A stretch of 64,000 nucleotides of DNA, taken from an uncultured Oscillospiraceae bacterium. GTDB taxonomy: Bacteria; Bacillota; Clostridia; Oscillospirales; Oscillospiraceae. The notes under the pieces were generated by a model. It did no database searches. It saw only the letters and a program-made list of their open reading frames with translations, and was not told where the DNA came from. The stretch covers positions 1-64,000 of the forward strand of contig CAKTQM010000002.1 of assembly GCA_934597125.1 (NCBI GenBank), read 5' to 3'. Positions within the stretch are counted from its first letter, which is position 1. Each line of letters begins with the position of its first letter. The position numbers were made by a program, and so were the translations under genes. Below, piece after piece: positions 18,890 to 27,625 of this stretch.

Positions 18890-19752
18890 AACAAAAATGC
18901 ATTACCCTCGCGGCGGTGTTGCTGGCGGCGCTGCTGCTGGCGGGCTGCGCCGCGACCGGCACGGAAAAGGACGGCCTGCGGCTGTACTGCGCCGTGCCGC
19001 TGGAAAACCATCAGGGCGGCGACGCCATCGGCAGCGTCACCGTCAACTGGGACATCCTGCCCGCGCAGGATAAGGAGGCACGGGCCCGTGCCGTGCTGAG
19101 CCTGCTGCTGGGCGGATGCCATGAGCAGGGTTTCCAAAGCCCCCTTCCGGCGGGCACCTCTCTGCGGGGGGTGGAGATCAACGGCAGTACCGCCTGCGTG
19201 GACTTCACCGGCAGCTACAGTCAGCTCAGCGGCATGGCGCTGACGATCGCCGACTATTGCGTGACCCTGTCCCTGACCCAGCTGGAGGGTATTTATGCCG
19301 TGCGCATCACCGCCAACGGACAGGAGCTGGCCTACCGCGACAGCAATCTCTTTATGGCCAGCGATGTGCTCCTGACCTCCATGGACGATGTGGTGCGGAT
19401 GGTGACCGCCCAGCTGTACTTCCCCGACGAGGACGGCGTCCTCACGCCGGAGGAGTGCCTGTTGACCCAGTACGAGGGGCAGTCGGCGGCGGACGTAGTC
19501 CTCTCCGCCCTGGCGGAGGGCCCCACCCGGGACGGCCTGCTGCCGCTGCTGCCGGAGGGCATGACCGGCATCACCGTCCGCGCGGAGGAGGGCGTGTGCC
19601 AGCTGAACCTCTCTGCCGAAGCGCTGGCGGATCTGCCGTCCGGCGCGACCGAGCAGATGGAACAGGGCATTGCCGTCTCCCTGCTGTCGCTGGAGGGCGT
19701 CTCCGCCGTCCAGGTCTATCTCGACGGCGCTTACCGCACCACGTATGAGTAA
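18886..19752 (+). CDS. GerMN-domain lipoprotein
   Basis: The 288-residue protein has a lipoprotein signal (LLAALLLAGC, Cys about 21) and two GerMN-like repeats, one with GTSLRGVEINGSTACVDF and one with GMTGITVRAEEGVCQLN. GerMN domains occur in the sporulation protein GerM and in envelope lipoproteins coupled to two-component systems. The ATG overlaps the kinase stop codon (ATGA), so it is part of the same operon and probably a partner or output of the kinase. Confidence 0.9.
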   Translation: MKQKCITLAAVLLAALLLAGCAATGTEKDGLRLYCAVPLENHQGGDAIGSVTVNWDILPAQDKEARARAVLSLLLGGCHEQGFQSPLPAGTSLRGVEINGSTACVDFTGSYSQLSGMALTIADYCVTLSLTQLEGIYAVRITANGQELAYRDSNLFMASDVLLTSMDDVVRMVTAQLYFPDEDGVLTPEECLLTQYEGQSAADVVLSALAEGPTRDGLLPLLPEGMTGITVRAEEGVCQLNLSAEALADLPSGATEQMEQGIAVSLLSLEGVSAVQVYLDGAYRTTYE

Positions 19753-19779
19753 GCCGACTATGGTATGTGAAACTTCGTA

Positions 19780-19804
19780 GGGGAGGGGCTCTGCCCCTCC
19801 CCTG
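19780..19804. repeat. GC-rich palindrome, possible terminator
   Basis: TAGGGGAGGGGCTCTGCCCC with the matching TCCCCT arm forms a stem of about 10 bp directly after the lipoprotein gene. No T run follows. The same palindrome class recurs at 20908, 24364 and 28861. Confidence 0.55.
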
Positions 19805-19942
19805 ATGGTACGGCGGATAGTTGACGGATGCTGCACCGGAGATCCTGATAAATGCCGCCGCACCGTCAAAAACCACCGCATAAACGCAGCGTCGGTTGTG
19901 TTTTCTCCGCGTATTTGCTACCATAACGGCGGAGGTGATCCC

Positions 19943-20896
19943 ATGGATCGAGAAATGCTGGGCAGATTTATCGCCCAGAGACGCAAGGAGCTGAACCTGA
20001 CCCAGCGCCAGCTGGCGGAGAGACTCCACGTGACGGACAAAGCCATCAGCAAATGGGAGCGGGGCGCGGGCTGCCCCGATATCTCTCTGCTGGAGCCGCT
20101 GGCGGAGGCTCTGGGTCTCAGCGTGGATCAGCTGCTGACCTATCAGGCCGCCCCGGCGGAGCCGGAAGCGCCATCGGAGCCCGCCCCCACCTCAGAGGCG
20201 GTGCAGGCTGTGCTGGATCTGACCCTGGCCCAGCGCCGCGCCCGCCGTCAGCGCCGCTGGATCGTCGGCCTGGCCGTGCCCCTGTGCCTGATCCTGCTGG
20301 CGGTGCTGTACACCGTTCTGCATACCATACAGGTACAAGGCGGGCTGTTCATCAACAAGAGCAGCACTTCCCCCGACGGCAGCATCACCGTGGTAACGTA
20401 TACCAGCAATTTCGGCGCGCAGACAGTCAGGGTAAAGGAGCCTGCCTCCTTGCTGTTTGTCCAAAGAGACGGCAAAACCACCCCCGGCATGGCGCTCAAC
20501 TACCCCGACACCGAGATCACAGACCTGACCTGGTCGCCGGACGGCGCTTACCTCGCCCTGAGCAAATCGTATACAGGGCGGGAGTCCCGCCTCGACTGCG
20601 CCGTCTGGCATTTCTATCAGGACGCGGGCGGCCAGTGGTATGGCGAGAAAGTTCAGGAGACCCTGCGCTCCTATCTGGCCTACCTGTGGTACGAGGGTGA
20701 CGAGGCGTTGAAGAATGCCCTCTCTGCCGTCCCCACCGCTCAGCCCTCCGGCTATCCCGTCTTTGACGTGACCCTTGACCGCTGGGACGGCGCCGTGCTG
20801 CAGCTGAGCTGCACCTACACCGGTACCGACAATACCCACCGTCAGGTGACTGTCCGCTACGACCTCGCCGCACAGCAGGTACTCTCCGCGGCGTGA
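19943..20896 (+). CDS. XRE-family regulator with one membrane segment and exported C-terminal domain
   Basis: The 317-residue protein starts with a HTH of the Cro/CI type (LGRFIAQRRKELNLTQRQLA...KAISKWERG), followed by a Pro/Glu/Ala linker (about 73-95) and one hydrophobic segment (about 110-132, WIVGLAVPLCLILLAVLY). The C-terminal 180 residues would then lie outside the cell and show a beta-rich pattern (SPDGSITVVTYTSNF, LTWSPDGAYLALS) like a single propeller blade pair. The architecture resembles one-component membrane regulators. GGAGGTGATC before 19943 decides the start. Confidence 0.85.
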   Translation: MDREMLGRFIAQRRKELNLTQRQLAERLHVTDKAISKWERGAGCPDISLLEPLAEALGLSVDQLLTYQAAPAEPEAPSEPAPTSEAVQAVLDLTLAQRRARRQRRWIVGLAVPLCLILLAVLYTVLHTIQVQGGLFINKSSTSPDGSITVVTYTSNFGAQTVRVKEPASLLFVQRDGKTTPGMALNYPDTEITDLTWSPDGAYLALSKSYTGRESRLDCAVWHFYQDAGGQWYGEKVQETLRSYLAYLWYEGDEALKNALSAVPTAQPSGYPVFDVTLDRWDGAVLQLSCTYTGTDNTHRQVTVRYDLAAQQVLSAA

Positions 20897-21109
20897 AGAA
20901 AATGTGTACAGGGCGGGGCGAAACCCCGCCCTGTCCGTCCTATGGAAGGCGGGAGAAGCAATACGAACTGTATATTTTCGTAAAAATATTACTCCTTGTC
21001 TTGTTTCCTCCCTGCCTCCTGATACAAGCCATAAGCCCAATGAATGGATTTGTGCAATGTCCACGAATCCGGCGGGTAAAATTCGGTGGATGTTTGGAGA
21101 AGAAAAAGC
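20897..21109. other. Gap before the uraA promoter with a palindrome
   Basis: CAGGGCGGGGCGAAACCCCGCC (split between two arms near 20909-20932) is a copy of the dispersed palindrome family and may end the XRE transcript. From 20960 to 21109 the sequence is AT-richer and holds no frame with a ribosome binding site, and no riboswitch was recognised. Confidence 0.5.
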
Positions 21110-21138
21110 TTGCATTTTGCCGCAAGGGCCGCTATAAT
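21110..21138 (+). promoter_or_regulatory. Strong sigma-A promoter of the uraA leader
   Basis: TTGCAT (21110-21115), 17-base spacer, perfect TATAAT (21133-21138). Transcription would start near 21145, about 26 bases before the leader ORF and 200 bases before uraA. Confidence 0.8.
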
Positions 21139-21170
21139 AAGCAAGAAAATTTTGAAAGGGGGCGCACGCC

Positions 21171-21245
21171 ATGACTACCATCCGTAAAATCAAGTGTAAA
21201 GCCGCTCCCACTGTTTTTGTTTCTATTGTTGATATCGTTGCCTGA
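21171..21245 (+). CDS. Candidate 24-residue leader peptide of uraA
   Basis: An ATG 9 bases after GAAAGGGGG opens a 24-codon frame starting MTTIRKIKCK and ending VSIVDIVA. Its second half is transcribed into a U-rich stretch (codons GTT TTT GTT TCT ATT GTT). Its TGA stop codon (21243-21245) is the first base of the following terminator stem, so a ribosome that reaches the end would cover the hairpin. That geometry is that of the pyrBI leader peptide of enterobacteria. The peptide sequence itself is probably unimportant. Confidence 0.55.
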   Translation: MTTIRKIKCKAAPTVFVSIVDIVA

Positions 21246-21272
21246 CCGATGTTTTTCATCGGTCTTTTTTTT
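21245..21272 (+). terminator. uraA: Attenuator terminator in the uraA leader
   Basis: ACCGATG (21245-21251) pairs with CATCGGT (21257-21263) around five T residues, followed by C and eight T residues. It lies between the uraA promoter and uraA, so read-through must be regulated or partial. No PyrR-binding consensus was found near it. Confidence 0.8.
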
Positions 21273-21343
21273 CGGCCTGCGGCCGCTGACATGTTTGGTA
21301 AGTAACTACACATACAAGACAAATGAAAGAGAGGAATCACGCC

Positions 21344-22681
21344 ATGAAGAAAGATCTCGGCCAGGTGGCCATCTACGACGCGAGAGAGTTGGGTGTCCCC
21401 CGTATGCTGGTGCTGGGCCTGCAGCACCTGTTTGCCATGTTCGGCGCCACCGTGCTGGTGCCCATCCTGGTCAGCTCCTACGGCCTGCCCCTGTCCATCC
21501 AGACCACCCTGCTGTTCGCGGGCCTGGGCACCCTGCTGTTCCATCTGTGTACCAAGCTGAAAGTGCCCGCTTTCCTGGGCTCCTCCTTCGCCTTCCTGGG
21601 CGGCTTCGAGGCGGTGGCTCAGCTGGATGTGGGCAAGTTTGCCGGCATGAGCGGCGAGGAAAAGCTGCCCTACGCCCTGGGCGGCGTGGTGGTGGCGGGC
21701 CTGCTGTACCTGGTGCTGGCGCTGCTGTTCAAGCTGGTGGGCGCCAAGAAGGTCATGCGCTTCTTCCCCCCCATCGTCACCGGCCCCATCATCATCCTCA
21801 TCGGCCTGAACCTGTCCGGCACCGCCATCGCCAACGCCTCCACCAACTGGTGGCTGGCCCTGCTGGCTATCGCCATCATCATCGTGGCAAATATCTGGGG
21901 TAAGGGCATGGTCAAGATCATCCCCATCCTGCTGGGTGTGGTGGGCAGCTATGTGGTGGCCCTGATCACCGGTCAGGTGGACTTCACGGAAGTGGGCCAT
22001 GCCGACTTCGTAGGTCTGCAGCAGTTTGTGATCGCCAAGTTCGATATCACCTCCATCCTGGTAATGGCCCCCATCGCCATCGCCGCCATGATGGAGCACA
22101 TCGGCGACATCTCCGCCATCTCCTCCACCACCGGCAAGAACTTCATCGAGGATCCCGGCCTGCACCGTACCCTGCTGGGCGACGGTCTGGCTACCGCCAT
22201 GGCCGGTATGTTCGGCGGCCCCGCCAACACCACCTACGGTGAGAACACCGGCGTCCTGGCTCTCAGCAAGGTCTACGATCCCCGGGTCATCCGTCTGGCG
22301 GCCCTGTACGCCATCATCCTCAGCTTCTCTCCCAAGTTCGACGCCCTGGTGAACTCCATCCCCACCGCCATCGTGGGCGGCGTCAGCTTCGTCCTCTACG
22401 GTATGATCTCCGCCGTCGGCGTCCGCAACGTGGTAGAGAACAAGGTGGATCTTACCAAGTCCCGCAACCTGATCATCGCCGCGGTGATCTTCGTCAGCGG
22501 CCTGGGCTTCAGCTCCACCGGCGGTATCACCTTCACCGTGGGCGGCGCCGATATCACCCTGACCGGCCTTGCCATCGCCGCCCTGGCCGGCGTCATCCTG
22601 AACGCCCTCCTCCCCGGCAACGACTACGAGTTCGGCTCCAGCGTCGAAGGCGACAAGTCCGCCGACCTGGGCAGCTATTAA
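21344..22681 (+). CDS. uraA: Uracil permease (NCS2/UraA family)
   Basis: This 445-residue integral membrane protein is a nucleobase:cation symporter. About 12-14 hydrophobic segments run through it, and the NCS2 signatures are present: GLQHLFAMFGATVLVP near the start, MEHIGDISAISSTTGKNF (the Glu ligand region) and GGPANTTYGENTGVLALSKV. That last motif is the uracil-specific branch pattern. The start at 21344 is favoured by GAGAGGA at the right spacing. Expression appears controlled by the leader and terminator at 21171-21272. Confidence 0.95.
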   Translation: MKKDLGQVAIYDARELGVPRMLVLGLQHLFAMFGATVLVPILVSSYGLPLSIQTTLLFAGLGTLLFHLCTKLKVPAFLGSSFAFLGGFEAVAQLDVGKFAGMSGEEKLPYALGGVVVAGLLYLVLALLFKLVGAKKVMRFFPPIVTGPIIILIGLNLSGTAIANASTNWWLALLAIAIIIVANIWGKGMVKIIPILLGVVGSYVVALITGQVDFTEVGHADFVGLQQFVIAKFDITSILVMAPIAIAAMMEHIGDISAISSTTGKNFIEDPGLHRTLLGDGLATAMAGMFGGPANTTYGENTGVLALSKVYDPRVIRLAALYAIILSFSPKFDALVNSIPTAIVGGVSFVLYGMISAVGVRNVVENKVDLTKSRNLIIAAVIFVSGLGFSSTGGITFTVGGADITLTGLAIAALAGVILNALLPGNDYEFGSSVEGDKSADLGSY

Positions 22682-22690
22682 GAGACAAAC

Positions 22691-22729
22691 AAAAAGTGCC
22701 TTAGGCCAACCGGCCTAAGGCACTTTTTT
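22691..22729. terminator. Bidirectional terminator between uraA and malQ
   Basis: A 17-bp perfect stem AAAAAGTGCCTTAGGCC (22691-22707) pairs with 22712-22728 around AACC and ends in six T residues. It serves both convergent genes. Confidence 0.9.
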
Positions 22730-22784
22730 GTTTCAGTGAAAAGGGAAGAGTTGTGGTATACCGCTAAAGCCGCATGCTGGAAAA

Positions 22785-24317
22785 TCAGTTCTCCTCCGCG
22801 GCTTCTTCTTCCGCCGTCTCCGCCGTCCGTTTCTCCGTGCGGCTATACATGACGGTCATGTCGTAGATCTTTTTGGCCAGCGTTTCGTCCGCCTCGCCGG
22901 ACAGCATCCGCCACTGCCAGTTGCCGCCCAGTGTGCCGGGGGTGTTCATGCGGTGATACTGCCCCAGTCCCAGATAGTCCTGCATCTGTGCCACAAACAG
23001 GTCGGCGACGCTGCTCTGTCCGCCCCGCAGAATGCCCCAGTGGAAGCCCTCCTCGTCGTTCAGCCCCAGATACCGCTTGGCATAGGCGATGTCCTCCGGC
23101 GACGCCTCCTCACGCCACAGAGCCACGGGGCTGTTGTCGTGGGTGCCGGTGTAGCACACACAGTGGCGGGGATAGGTGTGGGGCAGATAGTTGCTGCTGT
23201 CGCGGGAATCAAAGGCGAACTCCAGCACCTTCATTCCGGGCCAGCCGGAATCCTGCAAAAGCTGCTGCACGGTGGGGGTGGGATAGCCCAGATCCTCGGC
23301 GATGAACTGCAAACCGGGGAACCAGCCCGTCAGCGCGTTGACCAGTGCCATGCCCGGGCCCTTGCGCCACTCTCCGTTGCGGGCGGTGGTGTCGCCATAG
23401 GGCACGGCCCAATAGGTGTCCAGTCCGCGGAAATGGTCAATGCGGATCACATCATACAGCTTGCCCGCCCCGTCGATGCGGCGGATCCACCAGCCGAAGC
23501 CGTCCGCCTGCATCACGTCCCAGCGGTACAACGGCGTGCCCCACAGCTGCCCATCCTCGCAGAAGTAGTCGGGCGGCACACCGCTGACGGCGGTGGGGAT
23601 GCACTGGTCGTCCAGCTGGAAAAACTCCGGCTCCGCCCACACGTCGGCACTGTCCATGGGCACATAGATGGGCAGGTCGCCGATCACCTGAATATCCCGC
23701 TCGTGCAGATACTCCCGCAGTGCCGTCCACTGCCGGAAGAACAGATACTGGATGTAGATAAACAGCTCCACATCCTCCCGCAGCAATCTGCGGTATTTCT
23801 CCAGCACCTCAGGCGTTTTCCGCAGCCGCAGCGCGTCATCCGGCCATTCCGTCCAGGACTTCATGCCGAAATGCCGCTTGCAGGCCATGTACAGGGCGTA
23901 ATCCTCCAGCCACCGGCCATTCTCCTGCCGGAAGGCGGCCACCTCTGCCGCATCCCGCTGCCAGCCCCGCTCCTTGGCGATGGCCAGCACCTGGAACCGG
24001 CTCTCATAGATCTTGCCATAGTCCACATACCGCGGCTCGCTGCCCCACTGGCAGCGGGTCACCTCGTTTTTTTTCAGCAGCCCATCGGCCACCAGCATAT
24101 CCAGGTCGATGAAATAGGGGTTGCCCGCAAAGGTGGAAAAGCTCTGATACGGCGAGTCGCCGTAGCTGGTGGGGCCCAGAGGCAGCATCTGCCAATAGCG
24201 CTGCCCCGCCGCGTGCAGGAAGTCTGCGAATTCATAGGCTGCCCTGCCCAGCGTACCGATGCCATAGGGCGACGGCAGGGAGGAGACAGCCAGCAAAATA
24301 CCACTGGAACGTTTCAT
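22785..24317 (-). CDS. malQ: 4-alpha-glucanotransferase (amylomaltase)
   Basis: The 510-residue GH77 enzyme moves alpha-1,4-glucan chains between maltodextrins. It shows RSSGILLAVSSLPSPYGIGTLG at the start (written here in part), PLGPTSYGDSPYQSFS, the catalytic acid region VIGDLPIYVPMDSADVW, VIRIDHFRGLDTYWAVP (nucleophile Asp), LQFIAEDLGYPT (acid/base Glu) and GTHDNSP. The start at 24317 gives a better distance to GAGAGAG than 24323. The sugar ABC transporter genes lie upstream on the same strand, so the locus takes up and processes alpha-glucan oligosaccharides. Confidence 0.95.
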   Translation of the reverse strand: MKRSSGILLAVSSLPSPYGIGTLGRAAYEFADFLHAAGQRYWQMLPLGPTSYGDSPYQSFSTFAGNPYFIDLDMLVADGLLKKNEVTRCQWGSEPRYVDYGKIYESRFQVLAIAKERGWQRDAAEVAAFRQENGRWLEDYALYMACKRHFGMKSWTEWPDDALRLRKTPEVLEKYRRLLREDVELFIYIQYLFFRQWTALREYLHERDIQVIGDLPIYVPMDSADVWAEPEFFQLDDQCIPTAVSGVPPDYFCEDGQLWGTPLYRWDVMQADGFGWWIRRIDGAGKLYDVIRIDHFRGLDTYWAVPYGDTTARNGEWRKGPGMALVNALTGWFPGLQFIAEDLGYPTPTVQQLLQDSGWPGMKVLEFAFDSRDSSNYLPHTYPRHCVCYTGTHDNSPVALWREEASPEDIAYAKRYLGLNDEEGFHWGILRGGQSSVADLFVAQMQDYLGLGQYHRMNTPGTLGGNWQWRMLSGEADETLAKKIYDMTVMYSRTEKRTAETAEEEAAEEN

Positions 24318-24360
24318 AGTCATTGCTCTCTCGATTCAGAATGATATAAGGTGATAGGTT

Positions 24361-24396
24361 GTTACAGGGCGGGGAGGAGCCCCCGCCCTGCGGATA
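24361..24396. repeat. GC-rich palindrome between malQ and the permease gene
   Basis: CAGGGCGGGG...CCCCGCCCTG forms a 10-bp stem between the ABC permease stop codon and malQ. It belongs to the same palindrome class as 20908 and 28861 and may attenuate read-through into malQ. Confidence 0.55.
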
Positions 24397-24419
24397 GATG
24401 AGACTTTTTGCCGTTAAGC

Positions 24420-25262
24420 TTACCCCTTCACCGCGCCGGCTGCCACACCCTTGATGATGTGCTTCTGTCCCAGCACGTAGATGATGATAATGGGCAGCAC
24501 GGTCAGCACGATACAGGCCATCATGGGGCCCATTTCCACCTTGCCGTAGCCGCCGCGGAAGTACTGCACCAGAATGGGGATGGTCATATACTTGGTCTTA
24601 TCCAGCACCAGATAGGGCAGCAGATAGTCGTTCCACACCCACATGGTCTCCAGAATGCCGACGCTGACCAGCGTAGGCTTCAGCATGGGCAGCACCACCA
24701 GGAAGAAGGTGCGGATGGGGCCGCAGCCGTCGATCATGGCGGCCTCCTCGATCTCCAGCGGAATGGACTTCATAAAGCCGCAGAACATGAACACGGCCAG
24801 TCCCGCGCCGAAGCCCAGATAGACGATGCAGATGTTGAAGGGGGTGTTCAGCTTGGTCTTGTCGGCCAGATTCGCCAGTGTGAACATCAGCATCTGGAAC
24901 GGCACCACCATGGAGAACACGAACAGGAAATAGCAAAACTTGGTGATCTTGCTGTTGACGCGGGTGATGAACCACGCGCACATGGAGCAGCAAATCAGGA
25001 TCAGCGCCACCGACGTGACGGAGATCACCAGACTGTTGAAGAATGCCGCCAGAAAGCCCTGAGAGTGGATGGCGCTGGCAAAGTTGTCAAAGCCGGCAAA
25101 CTGCTCGGCGGTGGGCAGCTGAAATGCGGTGTTGGTGCTGATGGCGGACTCCACCTTGAAGGAGTTGATGACTACCATCACGATGGGATACACCCACGCA
25201 AGGCTCAGAACGGCCAGCACGGCTGTCCAGATCCCGTTGATTACGCGACTGCGCTTTTGCAT
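24420..25262 (-). CDS. Sugar ABC transporter permease, MalG type
   Basis: The 280-residue inner-membrane protein has six hydrophobic segments and the EAA loop EEAAMIDGCGPIRTFFLVVLP, where the ATPase docks. It forms the channel with the upstream MalF-type permease. Its ATG overlaps the upstream stop by one base (TAATG), so the two are translationally coupled. No ATPase gene is in this operon. Confidence 0.93.
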   Translation of the reverse strand: MQKRSRVINGIWTAVLAVLSLAWVYPIVMVVINSFKVESAISTNTAFQLPTAEQFAGFDNFASAIHSQGFLAAFFNSLVISVTSVALILICCSMCAWFITRVNSKITKFCYFLFVFSMVVPFQMLMFTLANLADKTKLNTPFNICIVYLGFGAGLAVFMFCGFMKSIPLEIEEAAMIDGCGPIRTFFLVVLPMLKPTLVSVGILETMWVWNDYLLPYLVLDKTKYMTIPILVQYFRGGYGKVEMGPMMACIVLTVLPIIIIYVLGQKHIIKGVAAGAVKG

Positions 25263-26113
25263 TACTGCTGCACCTCCTTCGACTTGGTCAGCTTCAGCTG
25301 CAGGCTGGAAATGGCGATCACCAGAATGCAGAACAGCACGGCCTTAGCCTGACCGATACCCTTCCACTGGGGCCCGGAGCGGACATAGAAGGTCTGATAG
25401 ATGTTCAGCGCCAGCATCTCCGAGGCGTGGGCCGGCTCACCGCCGGTCAAAGCCAGGTTCTGATCGAACAGCTTGAAGGAGTTAGTCAGCGTCAAAAACA
25501 GGCAGATGGTGATGGAGGGCATCAAATTGGGCAGCTTCACCTTCCAGAAGGTCTGCCACGGTGTGGCGCCGTCAATATATGCTGCCTCGATATAGTCGTT
25601 GGGGATGGACTGCAGTCCCGCGATATAAATGATCATCATATAGCCGATCTGCTGCCAGCACATCAGAATGATCAGGCCCCAATAGCCATACGTGGCGTCC
25701 AGCGCCAGCAGCGGCTTGCCCAGCAGAGACAGCACGCAGTTCAGCAGGATCTGCCAGATATAGCCCAGCACGATGCCGCCGATCAGGTTGGGCATGAAGA
25801 ACACCGTGCGGAAGGGCGTGGTGCCCTTGATGCCCCGGGTCAGCAGCAGCGCGATTGCCAGCGCCAGAATGTTGATTAGGATGGTGGACACCACTGTGAA
25901 TTTCGCCGTAAACCAGAAGGCGTTGGCGAACAGCTCGTCCTGAAAGGCCTTCACATAGTTGCTCAAACCCACAAAAGTCGCCTTGTTGATGGTGGTGAAC
26001 TTGCACAGGGACAGATACAGTCCCTGGCAGAAGGGGATCACGAAGCCAAGCAAAAAGGCGGCCAGCGTCGGTAAGAGGAATATGGGCCAGTACTTGCGAA
26101 TGTTTTTCTGCAT
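25262..26113 (-). CDS. Sugar ABC transporter permease, MalF type
   Basis: The 283-residue protein has six membrane segments beginning YWPIFLLPTLAAFLLGFVIP and the EAA loop YIEAAYIDGATPWQTFWKVKL. The start at 26113 is preferred over 26119 and the long in-frame extension because GGGAGGT is 7 bases away. It lies between the binding-protein gene and the MalG-type gene in one operon. The permease domain is normal in length but lacks the large extra periplasmic loop of enterobacterial MalF, as usual in Firmicutes. Confidence 0.93.
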   Translation of the reverse strand: MQKNIRKYWPIFLLPTLAAFLLGFVIPFCQGLYLSLCKFTTINKATFVGLSNYVKAFQDELFANAFWFTAKFTVVSTILINILALAIALLLTRGIKGTTPFRTVFFMPNLIGGIVLGYIWQILLNCVLSLLGKPLLALDATYGYWGLIILMCWQQIGYMMIIYIAGLQSIPNDYIEAAYIDGATPWQTFWKVKLPNLMPSITICLFLTLTNSFKLFDQNLALTGGEPAHASEMLALNIYQTFYVRSGPQWKGIGQAKAVLFCILVIAISSLQLKLTKSKEVQQ

Positions 26114-26274
26114 GAGCATTACCTCCCGGTCATCTGCGAACTTCGGCACCTGCCTCTGCGCCCCGCTCCGGGCGGGACGTACAGGTATATGCCGATGGTG
26201 TGCGGTTGTCGGGTGGGCCGCAGGCCCACCCGACAACCGGAATTCATCAGGGAATGTGTTCTGTCAAAGCGCGA

Positions 26275-27567
26275 TTACTTCAGCGCGTACTCGGCAGCCC
26301 AGCCGTCCACGAAAGCGGTCTTCACGGCATCCCAGTCGCCGGTGCCGGCGGCATAGGCGGTCAGCGCGGAGCCAACGCCGTTCTTCCACTCCTCGGAAGG
26401 CATGGTGGGGAAGTTCCAGGACACGGGGGTCTTGCCGTCGGCGGTCATGGCCTTATCCTGCTTCACGAACAGGTTGTTGGATTCCAGAGCGCCCTTGAAG
26501 GGGATCACGAAGCCCATCTCATTGGCCAGAGCCTCGGTGCCCTTGTCGGAGGTGACGCACCAGTACAGGAAGTCCAGAGTAGCCTGGATGTCCTCTTCGC
26601 TGGCGTCCTTGTTGACGCACCAGTAGTTCTCGGTACCGGTGCACAGGCCCTGATTGGCCTCGTCGCCCACGCCGATGTAAATGGGGATCATCGCCATCTC
26701 TTCATCGCTGTACTTGGCGGACAGAGCGCCGTACTCCCAGGAACCGTTCTGGAAGAACACAGCCTCGCCGTTCAGGAACTCGTTCTCGGAGTCAGTACCG
26801 GTCTTGCCGGCCAGATCCTTGGGATCGCAGGTGCTGTTGTTGATATACAGGTCGAAGATGTTCTTGTAGTTGTCCAGATAGGTGCCCTTGATGGCGTCGG
26901 TAGTGCCGATGCCGTCAGCCTGATACTCGAAGTAGATGGGCAGGTTGGCCAGATGGGTCTTAAAGCGCCAGTCGGAGCTGCTGTCCATACCGGCGGAGGT
27001 GAAAGCGGCGAAGCCCAGCTCGTCCTTGCGGGCGGTGATATCCTCGGCGACCTTCTTCAGATCAGCAAAGGACTTGATGTCGTCGGTGGTGTAACCAGCC
27101 TTTTCCAGCAGAGCGGTGTTGGTGATCAGACCATAGGACTCGATAACATAGGCGATACCGTAGACAGCACCGTCCTCTTTCAGGGCGTAGTTGTCGCTGG
27201 TCAGCTCACCGTACACGGCGGAGCTGCTCAGATCATAGCAGTAATCCTTCCAGTTGGCCAGACCCACGGGGCCGTTCACCTGGAACAGGGTAGGCGCATC
27301 GGTCTTGGCCATGTCGGCCATCAGGGTCTCCTCATAAGTACCGGAAGCAGCGGTCACCACGGTGACGGGCACACCGGTCTCCTCGGTGTAAGCCTTGGCC
27401 AGATTCTGCCAATCCTCATCCTGTTCGGGCTTGAAGTTCAGGTAATACACCTTGCCGGTGGCAGTGGCGTCATCACCGGAACCCTGTGCGTCGTTGCTTC
27501 CGCCGCCGCAGGCGACCAGAGACAGAGACATCACAAGAGCCAGGATCAGTGCAAGAAACTTTTTCAT
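26275..27567 (-). CDS. Sugar-binding lipoprotein of the ABC transporter
   Basis: The 430-residue extracellular solute-binding protein (family 1) has a lipoprotein signal (LVMSLSLVACGGG, Cys about 20) followed by a Gly/Ser/Asp linker. The mature part shows the cluster B pattern WQNLAKAYTEETGVPVTVVT. Ligand identity cannot be read, but neighbouring MalQ suggests maltodextrins. AAGGAGA lies upstream of the ATG. Codons are strongly biased toward one set, as expected for an abundant protein. It is the first gene of the transporter operon. Confidence 0.93.
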   Translation of the reverse strand: MKKFLALILALVMSLSLVACGGGSNDAQGSGDDATATGKVYYLNFKPEQDEDWQNLAKAYTEETGVPVTVVTAASGTYEETLMADMAKTDAPTLFQVNGPVGLANWKDYCYDLSSSAVYGELTSDNYALKEDGAVYGIAYVIESYGLITNTALLEKAGYTTDDIKSFADLKKVAEDITARKDELGFAAFTSAGMDSSSDWRFKTHLANLPIYFEYQADGIGTTDAIKGTYLDNYKNIFDLYINNSTCDPKDLAGKTGTDSENEFLNGEAVFFQNGSWEYGALSAKYSDEEMAMIPIYIGVGDEANQGLCTGTENYWCVNKDASEEDIQATLDFLYWCVTSDKGTEALANEMGFVIPFKGALESNNLFVKQDKAMTADGKTPVSWNFPTMPSEEWKNGVGSALTAYAAGTGDWDAVKTAFVDGWAAEYALK

Positions 27568-27625
27568 GTTGATTGATCTCCTTTTAATTGATTTTATTTT
27601 CACAGTATGCACTGCAAAAAACGGT

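Noticed and set aside
21140-21344. PyrR RNA-binding site in the uraA leader
   Set aside because: No match to the known PyrR recognition loop was seen; the leader ORF and terminator explain the region better.
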